Assembly (NCBI GenBank): GCA_949126835.1
Contig: OX421507.1
Coordinates: 6,360,605-6,424,604 of the forward strand
Reading direction: 5' to 3'
DNA from: Anisus vortex
Lineage: Eukaryota; Mollusca; Gastropoda; Planorbidae
Length of the DNA stretch: 64,000 bases
Shown: positions 21,147-31,095 of the stretch, piece after piece
Position numbering within the stretch: the first letter of the stretch is position 1
How the letters are laid out: the number at the start of each line of letters is the position of its first letter
The notes under the pieces: generated by a model
Database searches by the model: none
What the model was told of the DNA's origin: nothing
Seen by the model: the letters and a program-made list of their open reading frames with translations, nothing else
Made by a program: the position numbers and the translations under genes

Positions 21147-21179
21147 AAATGGTATAATGTGTTCCCTCATGCGAAACTA

Positions 21180-21400
21180 GTGTCCGCTGGCCAACGTGCA
21201 TACGCGGGACCGTCCGCCTGTAATCACCTCCCACTACAGCTTCGCCAGAGCCCTAGCTTTGACACCTTCAGGAGCCGGCTGAAGACTCACCTATTCCAGT
21301 AGCAGTATGTCGTCTGTTGTTCGTTGTCTGTACTCTGTAATTGTTGTCCGCGAATAAAACTGTCATTAACGGGATATGCGCTATACAAGCACTATTATTA
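21180..21400 (+). mobile_element. LINE 3' end fragment (LPLQLRQSPSFDTF family)
   Basis: One frame ending at a TAG (21300-21302) reads NHLPLQLRQSPSFDTF and then FRSRLKTHLFQ, the typical C-terminus of a non-LTR retrotransposon RT protein. It is followed by AATAAA (21353-21358) and a GGATATGCGCTATACAAGCAC-like 3' end. A different family from the AWNGLP tails. It starts about 35 bases after gene 2's old stop codon, so it could supply that gene's poly(A) signal. Confidence 0.75.
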
Positions 21401-21430
21401 TCTTCATGTGTTTGAATTATAACATCAAAA

Positions 21431-21851
21431 CTTAAGGGTAGCAAAAGCAGTTCACTCCTTGTTTAACTTTACTTAAGGGTAGCAAAAGCAGTTCACTCCT
21501 TGTTTAACTTTACTTAAGGGTAGCAAAAGCAGTTCACTCCTTGTTTAACTTTTCTTAAGGGTAGCAAAAGCAGTTCACTCCTTGTTTAACTTTACTTAAA
21601 GGTAGCAAAAGCAGTTCACTCCTTGTTTAACTTTACTTAAGGGTAGCAAAAGCAGTTCACTCCTTGTTTAACTTTACTTAAGGGTAGCAAAAGCAGTTCA
21701 CTCCTTGTTTAACTTTTCTTAAGGGTAGCAAAAGCAGTTCACTCCTTGTTTAACTTTACTTAAAGGTAGCAAAAGCAGTTCACTCCTTGTTTAACTTTAC
21801 TTAAGGGTAGCAAAAGCAGTTCACTCCTTGTTTAACTTTACTTAAGGGTAG
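21431..21851 (+). repeat. 41-bp minisatellite, left part
   Basis: About ten head-to-tail copies of a 41-base unit made of CTTAAGGGTAGCAAAAGCAG followed by TTCACTCCTTGTTTAACTTTA, with occasional single-base variants (aaagg, tttct). The array is cut at 21851 by an LTR retrotransposon and resumes at 36148. Confidence 0.95.
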
Positions 21852-22528
21852 TGTCATGTATATTGTTTTTCCAAGAATTGGAACACGCAATGTTTATTCT
21901 CCTCTCTCTCTCTTTTCTTACTACACACAATATTAGGACGTTTAGTAGGAAAACGAAAGGTTCTAGGTAATGCTGGGATTCTGTGTTGATCTTAAATTCT
22001 CAGAGTCTGGGAACGACTCATTATTTAATAGGGGAAGTTCCTATCGTTTTTGTTATGAGTTTTGTAATGATACCATGATTTTCACCCCTACTGGTAATGG
22101 GTCTATCCCTTGCACCACTCGGATAGTATTTAATGATTTGTTTTGTCTGAAAGACAGGGAGTTTTAAAAATATGTTCGTTTGAGAACGTTTGTGTTTGCA
22201 CTATTTTATTCTAACTGTACATAATAGATATATTGTATATATTGAACATACCACCTGAAATAAACTATCAACAACAGTTACACTGAAGCTTCTTTGTCAA
22301 GTTACTATCCTATTGTGTTGTATACATTACTATAAGATTTATCTACTACCATAATTTACAAGAAAGGAAATGTTGGAATACAAATACTGAATTTGTGCCC
22401 AGGACTATAAGAAGAGTTCGTGTAATACTGAAACATAAATACTAATAATTAAAGTCTCCCCTAGGACTAACGAGAATTATCAGCAAGATCTACACAGCTC
22501 TGGCCACAAGGGGATTGTGGACGTAACA
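21852..22528 (+). repeat. 5' LTR of the Gmr1-like element
   Basis: 677 bases, begins TGTCATGTATATTG and ends GGACGTAACA; appears identical to the copy at 35471-36147. The 65-codon frame inside (starting at 21970) is present in both LTRs and is probably not a gene. Confidence 0.95.
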
Positions 22529-22530
22529 AA

Positions 22531-22702
22531 ATTTGGTGGTCTCGCTCGGTATATTTGAGTTCTACTTTTCCTGACCTAGGATTGACAAGATTTGGTAGTC
22601 TCGTTCGGTAGATTTGAGTTCTACTTTTCTTGATCTAGTATTGAAAAAAAAAAATTTGTTGATCTCGTCTGGAAAATTTGAGTTATATTTTTTCCTGACC
22701 TA
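22531..22702 (+). repeat. Three leader repeats starting with a PBS-like motif
   Basis: Directly after the 5' LTR, three imperfect tandem copies of about 60 bases start ATTTGGTGGTCTCGCTCGGTA (22531, shown with its last base outside the core), ATTTGGTAGTCTCGTTCGGTA (22590) and ATTTGTTGATCTCGTCTGGA (22654), each followed by ATTTGAGTT-TA-TTTTC-TGA-CTA. The first copy lies where a tRNA primer-binding site is expected. The nested element has a related TTTGCGGGCTGCGTCCGAT at the same place. Confidence 0.6.
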
Positions 22703-22952
22703 TAAATATTTTGTGACATTAGTAGTACTGAGAGCGGCATATTTGTGTTTCGTTTTCAGGACTGTGAAACTATTCTTTTTAAAAAAGAGGAGAGAACTGG
22801 TTTGCGTTTTTATTCCTTGGGAAGTGTGAAGATTCCACGAAGTGTTTAATATTATATTGTGCAAATTTCTGGACAAATCGTAAGTTGGAACTTTATATTT
22901 TATTATACAATATATACTACTCTACTATAACAAATATTTCGAACGCTATACT

Positions 22953-25900
22953 ATGGCTTCGAATATATCAAGTGAGGAACTTAATGCCATGTCATTTGCT
23001 GAACTAAAAGAATTAGCTGAGTCCTTTGGGATTGAGGCAGGACAGGCAAGACCTAATCGTAATCGTTTGACCAAAGAAATTATGACATGTTTGAACGGGC
23101 AGAATGCCATGAACACTGGTAGTGTAGTTGAAGTGGGACAGAACGATATCAATGAAGGTTATGTAGCTCCCAGTGGGGGCGAGGTAATTGCCCACGGAGA
23201 CGAGGTAAGAAATATGTCATCTAGATCATCAAACAATGATGAAGATGAAGGGTTGAGTGAAAACCTAAAATTCCAATTAGCTATGAAGAGAATGGAATTG
23301 GAAAGAATTAGGATAGAAAATGAAAGAATTAGGATAGAAACTGAAAGGGAAAATGAAAGAATTAGGATAGAAACTGAAAGGGAAAATGAAAGAATTAGGA
23401 TTGAAAGCAGAGAAAGAATAGAGATGGCACGCATGAACAGACCTGACCATCGTAGGGACAGCAATGGTATGGATATTAGCGCAATGAAGCAACACTTGCC
23501 TATATTCAGGGAAGAAGATGTTCAAGATTTCTTTTTGCTTTTTGAGAGGATAGCTGTAGATTATCAGTTCCCTGATGATAAGATGGCTTTATTGTTAAGG
23601 TCAACTCTCAACAAAGGAAAAGCATTGGACGTAGTGTTGAGTTTAACACCCGAGGAAATAAATGACTATGAAGTAATCAAAGATAGGGTGCTAAAAAGTT
23701 ATTCCCTGACACCAGAAAAATATAGAAAGCTATTTAGAGACAGAAAGAAGGCATATGATCAAACTCATGTAGACTTTTTGAGACAAAAGGAGAAAATGTT
23801 AGAACAGTGGCTAAGGTCACAGAATGTAAGTGAGTTTGATAAACTCAAGAACCTAATATTGTTTGAGGAATTCAATGATTGTATTCGAGTGGATATTAAA
23901 ACTCACATCTCAGACCGAGGGGTTGAAGATGTGCATGAAGCTGCTAGATTGGCAGATAACTATGCCATAATTCACGCCAGCATAAAGCCATATTATGCTG
24001 ACAAACCCAAAGTGCACAAACCAGAGTCCAAGGAGGCTAGTAAACCAAAAGAGACAAGTGAAAACAATAATAAGAACAGTGGTGTAAATAATAATAGTAA
24101 CTTAGTTCATTTCAGGAAGCAGACAGATGTAAATAAAGCAAAGGTGGTATGTTTCAATTGCAAGAAAGAGGGCCACATGAAGAAAGATTGTTGGATCCTT
24201 ACCAAGAAGCAAGGTGCTATTCTACACTGTGCCAGAGTGCAGAAAGATAGCAAGCAGACAGAAGAAGTGTGCAACACAGGGTCAAGAAACTCAAAAGAAA
24301 TGCGGCCGGCATCGCCCATAGTTGTGGAGTCGATGGTTTTTGAGAACAGTCTATCTAAGGTAAAAGAGAATAGCTGTACTCAATCTATTATGCTTTCAGA
24401 AGGCCGTGAGGAACAGATGGTTCCTGAAGTCCCGGAAGAGGACGACCTATCCGATTTTCGACCCTTTGTCTACGAGGGGACAGTGTCGACAGAAGTCGAT
24501 GTACTCAGCAAGAAGAAAATACAGATATTACGTGACACGGGTTCTGCTGTCAGCGTGATCCTGGAGGGCAGTGTGCCGTTAACAGATGCCACCAGTACCG
24601 GTGAGTCTGTTGTGCTGAGAGGTGCTAGCATGGAGGCTGTGGAAGCTCCACTGCACAGAATAAAACTCGAGTCGGATATTTTTACAGGTAACATCGTAGT
24701 GGGAGTGTGGCGCGCACTACCCGTCAAAGGCGTTTCCATGATATTAGGAAATGACATTATGGGCGGCAGAGTCACCGTCGAGCCCATGGTTAAAGTGTTG
24801 GAGACAAAGATGGCGGAGGACAAAAACCTACGTCCTGCCAATGAACGCCCAACATGTGCACTGACAAGAGCAATGCAGAAAAAGAAGTCGGTAAAGACTC
24901 CTGCTACGCCGTGTAGTGCAACGAAAGATGTGCTTGTCTGTTCTGAAGACACACATGCGAATGAAACAGTGATAACAGAAACACCTGACATCGATTTAAG
25001 TGCTACGTTCTTTGCTGAACTAACAACTGGTGATGTAACCGAGAACAATAACATTTTGTCACCAAAGCAGAAATTGGTGAAAGAACAATTGAATGACGAA
25101 GTAATAATGCAACTCAGAATGAAAGCTGTTGATGAAAAGACTGCAGATGCAATGGCGGAATGTTTCTACATAAAAGATGAAGTGTTGATGAGAAAGTCGA
25201 AACCGCTCAACTCAGGTACAAACGAGTGGGACAGTATTCACCAGATTGTAATACCTAAGTGCTATCGTCAAGATATACTGCGTATGGCGCATGATCTTCC
25301 TTTCGCTGGTCACATGGGAGTCCGAAAAACGCACCACCGTATCCTCCCTTACTTCTACTGGCCAGGACTGAGAAGAGATGTCGAACAATACTGCAAGACT
25401 TGCCACGTATGCCAAATGGTAGGACGTCCTAACCAACGAATTCCTGTCGCTCCACTCCAGCCGATACCAGCGTTCGACGAACCATTCAGTCATATACTCA
25501 TTGATTGCGTGGGCCCGTTGCCGAAAACAAAAGCCGGTTTTCAATACCTGCTCACAGTCATGTGTTCATCCACTCGCTTCCCGGAAGCCATTCCGTTGCG
25601 GAACATAACAACAGTGAAGGTGGTAGACGCCCTGACAAATTTCTTCACACGTTATGGCCTACCGAAGACAGTACAGTCCGACCAGGGGACTAACTTTACT
25701 TCGAACATTTTCAAACAAGTCATGGAACAATTAGGGATAAGCCATAGGCTATCAAGTGCCTATCATCCTGAGAGCCAGGGAGCTCTGGAAAGGTTTCATC
25801 AGACATTAAAATCGATGCTTAAAAAGTACTGTTATGAAAACGAGAAAGACTGGGATAAGGGTGTGCCTTATGTACTGTTCGCTGCAAGGGAGGCCACTCA

Positions 25901-27842
25901 GGAATCCCTGGGGTTTAGCCCATTCGAACTTGTGTATGGACACTCAGTCAGAGGTCCGTTGAAACTTCTACATGAAACTTGGCTAACGGACAGTGAACCG
26001 ATTGGACTTTTGTCATATGTAGATAAATTTAAAAATAGGCTTTATCATGCTTTTAACCATGTGAAGATTCATTTTCCACAGATGCAGGAGCGTATGAGAC
26101 AGAACTATGACCGTAAAGCTACAGCTAGAACTTTTGCACCAGGTGACAAAGTTCTTGTGTTTCTACCTTTGCAAAATCAGCCTTTAAGTGCAAAGTTTAG
26201 TGGACCCTATGAGATAGAGTCAAAGCTTGGCGAGGTCAATTATTTGATAAAGACTCCTGACCGGAGACAAAAGCAGAGGGTATGCCATATTAATTTGCTT
26301 AAGCCCTATGTTTCCAGGGAAAAGAGTAAACCACGGGAGGTCCCCATGATTTCGTTAGCTAGAGTCCCGACGGATTTATCTAGGATAGAATATAAGTTTG
26401 CAGAAAGTAAACTTAATAATACAGATGCCCTTAAGAGTTTAGATACAAGGCTAGAACATCTTCCGGTAGAAGATAAGGAGAAGATTATTGAGCTGGTACA
26501 TGAATATAAGTCACTGTTTACAGATGTTCCCAGGAGGACGCATCTAATAGAACACGATGTAGTATTAACTGAGGGTGCCAGGCCAATTAAGCAGCATCCA
26601 TATAGAGTTAACCCCATCAGACTTGAACATATTAGAGCAGAGGTGAAGTATATGTTAGAAAATGACATAGTGGAAGAATGTGATAGCGAGTGGTCTTCAC
26701 CCTGTGTGTTGGTACCAAAAGCCGACAACACATTGCGGTTTTGTACAGACTTTAGGAAATTAAATAATTTGACAAAGACTGACTCGTATCCCATTCCTCG
26801 TATTGATGACCTCATTGATAAGATAGGTGATGCGACGTATGTGACAAAAATTGATCTTCTCTCCGCGTACTTTCAGATTCCTTTGACGCCACGGGCACAG
26901 GAAGTATCCGCCTTTGTGACACCTGACGGACTTTACAGGTATAAGGTCATGCCATTCGGACTCCGTAATGCCCCTGCGACGTTTCAAAGGCTTATAAACA
27001 CCCTCACTCGCGGTATCTTCCAGTGTAATGCCTACCTCGACGACATAGTGGTGTATAGTACAGATTTCAAGACACATGTCAGTCAACTACGACACTTGTT
27101 TGAACGACTGAATGACGCCAATTTGACAATAAACCTGGCTAAGAGTCAGTTTGGACATGCCACTATCGAGTATCTTGGACATGTAGTGGGTGGTGGAAAG
27201 GTTAAACCAGTAAATGCTAAAATAGAAGCTATTCAGAATGTCCCAGTGCCACAGACAAGGAAACAACTCCGTAGTTACCTTTGAATGGCCGGGTATTATC
27301 GTAAGTTTTGCCAGGACTTTTCTACGGTAGCTTGCCCCTTAACTGACCTACTAAAGAAGAACAATCGCTTTGTTTGGTCTGACAAGTGCCAAAAGGCGTT
27401 TGATGAGTTGAAGTTAAGATTATCCAGGGCACCTATTTTGGTGACCCCGCGTTTTGATAGACCCTTTAAAATTGCAGTAGACGCGTGCGATACTGGGATG
27501 GGAGCGGTGCTAACTCAGCAGGATGACCACGGAGAGGAGCACCCGGTGTGCTACCACTCACAGAAATTCAATATCCATGAACGTAATTATAATACAAGTG
27601 AGAAGGAACTTTTAGGGTTGATCCTAGCGTTAAAACAGTTTGATTTCTATGTAAACAGCTCTGGGTACCCGATAGAAATACTGACCGACCACAACCCTCT
27701 GACTTTTCTCTCCAGGGTCAAGCAAAACCAGAGGCTTGTTAGATGGAGCTTATTCCTCCAAGCCTATGACTTAAACATAAAACACCTGAGGGGTAGGGAC
27801 AACGTCACAGCTGATACTCTATCTCGGGTGCTACATGATTGA
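22953..27842 (+). pseudogene. Gag-Pol of the Gmr1-like element, one in-frame stop
   Basis: Frame of 1630 codons interrupted once by TGA at 27282-27284. Order: N-terminal helical segment (about 8-48); coiled coil of ERIRIE repeats (108-158); capsid-like region (180-342) whose second half (260-342, with QWLR and LILFEEF) resembles a SCAN domain; CCHC zinc knuckle (400-413); aspartic protease DTG (528-530); integrase with HHCC zinc (H780, H787, C814, C817) and D851, D910, E946 (spacing 35); GPY-type module after it; RT with YLDD (1361-1364); then, after the stop, RNase H (27285-27842) with TDHNPL. The stop replaces a glycine that is usual in the LG-x-AGYYR motif joining RT to RNase H. All other domains look intact, so it may be a recent mutation; readthrough is not excluded. 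Makes particles and copies the element's RNA in the cytoplasm. Confidence 0.93.
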
Positions 27843-28121
27843 CTGAATAACCCCATACTTCTTTTTCAGATCATCTCATTTATTCATTAAGAATGTGTCA
27901 TGATAACCTATCATTCGTTTGAATTTTGATTATGTAATACCTATAGAATACTTGTATCATACAGAAGTCAAGTCTTTTGAAAGTATTAATAATTCTTATA
28001 ATCATGTATAATATTGATGTTCTGATATATTTTAAATTCATTTGATTATGGAAAAGAAATTCCATTTAAATGTTGATGCATGATGCAATAAATATATAAT
28101 ATGCACGTATTTACTTGATAT
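27843..28121 (+). other. 3' untranslated part of the outer element, before the nested insertion
   Basis: AT-rich, no frame of note. Ends in ATAT (28118-28121), the target duplication of the nested element; it continues at 34503. Confidence 0.7.
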
Positions 28122-28747
28122 TATTATGTACCTCTATATGATTGACTATTATTACGACTCGTTAAATCGGATTCAATGAATATAGTTGTATCTTTATTAG
28201 AAGTCTCTAGATTCTGCTAATCTGTAGCCCAAGCTAGGGGTTCCTTGACTGACAGGTCTATGCAGTAATGTAGTTATATTCGTGATAATTATCTTCAACA
28301 CATTTCTCAACAATGATAGATCAAACAACTCCAGTTGTTGAATAAACAATTTTATTTAAATTGTAGACTCAATATAAACGATCAATAAACTTTATCAACT
28401 GATGGCAACATAAGTATCAATAAAATGGCATTATATGTACAAGTATAACTATAGCGACTTCACTCTACAAACGTTTAAACTGAACTAACTTTAAGGAGGT
28501 CGGGACTTTACAAAGAAAACTATCATCGAAGATTCTACAGGGTCTTAATACGCATTTTAACCTCTTTCTCTATAATTACTACGATCCAGAATTATCCTCC
28601 AATTTCCACGGGATTTGAACGAATTATTTTATTTAAACTGCCCTCAGGGCATAAAGGTCAAACCTTGGTCGCTTTGGACTCTGAGACGCACTTGTTAAGA
28701 GGTCAATGCCTTACTACGTCATTCATTTATGACCGAGATTCGTAACA
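28122..28747 (-). repeat. 3' LTR of the nested element
   Basis: 626 bases matching 33877-34502; plus-strand ends TATTATGTACC and GATTCGTAACA. The first dinucleotide is TA in place of the expected TG. Confidence 0.93.
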
Positions 28748-31095
28748 CGACCGCCCTTAAAAAATTTTATAATTATTTCTTTTACATTTTACCATACAAA
28801 AAAAAATGTTAATTTTAAGGAATAATTATAAAAGAAAATATTCCGGGGAAAACAATACCATTCAATTGGCTATCCCAATAATTCAATCGAACTGATAACA
28901 ATAACATATAATATATGCAATCTAAGTTCTTCTTATCAAATGGCTTAACTACAGTCATTCAATCATTCAATTTTTAATTCAAAACAATGGACAATTAAAT
29001 TGTTTATCTAAATCTTGGATACAAGAAAAATACATAATCATTCTTAATAGATATAATATAATACAAGTTAATAATTTCTATTACATTGAACATTCCCAGT
29101 AATAAAAACTCTCTCGTCCATTTTATTAAAAACTAATATCTTTTACAATTTGTAATTATACAACAAAAGAAAAAATCACTTAATGTCTATTCAGACACGA
29201 CTTATTTTTTCATAAGGAGAAAAACCCAAACCCTCTGATAGAACACATGCTAGGCCTAACTCAATTACAAAACAAAAATACTAGCCCTGACCTAATTTCA
29301 CTTTACAACAAAAATTTTATTGCTCGTGTAGACAGTATTTTTTCTCAAGCCTGTAGGCTTTAGACAACACTGTCTGTGTCGAAACAAAAGATTTCTAGGT
29401 CAGTATTCTTTTTTCACCCTCTCTCATTCCCAATTGATTCTAATAATGTTGACATCGCTATGCAAATTTTTACCTCATCACCGCTTAGGTCAAAATCTCT
29501 ACGCGACCAAAACGTTATCTTGACTAAATGAGCATTATTTAACAACCATTATCTCAAAATTAAATTCATTTATGTTATTTTGAGAACATTAAACATAGTC
29601 TGTTCACGAATTAAAATAGTTTATAGCAAAAATCATTAAAAATATTTCAATTTCTCATTTTACCATGACCTTTCGACGTCCTTATTTTCTTTTTAAAAGA
29701 GTTCACATTGAAACATTCTATCTTTCATGCAGACATGGATTTACTTGAAACAAATTTGGTTAATTTACTTAATTAACTATCAATCAAAGCAGATTATATT
29801 ATCTTCATACAATCTTAGTACTACACAGTAAGTACTTATTTTCTTTAGATTACATCAAAGACATTTCAAATACAATATTATTGAAGTAGAAAAGAGTTAA
29901 GCATAGGCTACTATTAATTTTTTTCAGAGCGAAATCAATGTAACAATTTATGTACAAAACAAACTGCTGGTCTGAATGGTTAGTTCCATATCCAAGCTTT
30001 TCAGTCAGTAAGGTTGGAATACATTGCTCTTTTCCATTCCATAAAGGTTTTATTCATAGGTTCTAGGTTCTCCTGTTACTTTCACAGTGTTCAGGTCTAC
30101 CCAATCTTTTGATTGTCAGTACAATTCATTCAATCTATTTTAACTCATACAGAAAAAAAATAGATTAGTTTTACAATCTTGACATGAAATCCTTAATTAA
30201 TAATACATTAGTTTAACATTGGTATGTCAACATTATAAATTTTCAACCATGAAATTCTCAATCATTCTGGTTTACAGTGTCAAATCAGTGGCACATATCC
30301 TAAATTTATACAAACAAGGATACAAAGTTTTATTAGTTTCTACTTCTGGTCTGCTTTTCATGTAACAGTATCCTAAAAGTGAAAAATCATATATAATACA
30401 TTTCTTGGAATTCTTGTTAGTCATAGTTCTGTCTTGCTGCAACTATTTTTACCCTACATTATCATACATTCAATGATAATATTACAAATGAATAAATTCA
30501 CATAGAAGAAATTTGCATACTGACTCAGTGCAATTATTTCAACAACAGTACATGATAAAATAAATTTCCATAGTACAATCCTAAAACATTTCTCAATACT
30601 TTAGTGATAGAAAAATTCTCTTTTCTTAAAACCATTTACATCTTTTTTCAATCAAATTATCCCCTCTGTCAAATGTTTCAATTATCATTTCCAGAGTTTC
30701 TCAAACATATCTTATAATCAGTCCACATTTATAATGTCCTCTGATTTAGAAACCAATTCTGCGGATAAAACTGATCTTTTTCTCTTATAGCAATTATTTT
30801 AAATGCTCAACCTAACAAGTTTGTTTAGAAATATCACACTATAATGATATTTACTCTAACAATACTTTTACTCATTCCTTTTTCTTCACAAGTAAGGGAT
30901 TTAGTTTTAAAATAGTAAGTTTGGTAACTAACTATCAGTGAATTTGTCATTCAATTCATCCTGTACTCCAGGCATAAATTTTACAATTAAGAGTAACAAT
31001 GTTAACAACATCAAGCTTATTCCAATTGTTTTCAGAAGGTAAGGCTTTATCATTTTCAAATGATATAATATTTTTGCCTTTCTTTCATCACACAA
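28748..31095 (-). other. AT-rich non-coding region where RT and RNase H would lie
   Basis: About 2.35 kb, strongly AT-rich, no long frame on either strand. Just after the gag-protease stop a 41-codon frame (30928-31053, minus) reads MIKPYLLKTIGISLMLLTLL and on to a hydrophobic segment, like a signal peptide or membrane anchor. It could be the start of a lost third gene or chance; no envelope-type motif follows. Origin of the rest is unknown to me. Confidence 0.5.

Noticed and set aside
21431..21851. CRISPR-like array
   Set aside because: The 41-bp units are head to tail without unique spacers; this is a minisatellite in animal DNA.
21970..22167. 65-codon frame, identical at 35589-35786
   Set aside because: It lies in the LTRs; identity follows from LTR identity, and there is no domain or leader to support it as a gene.
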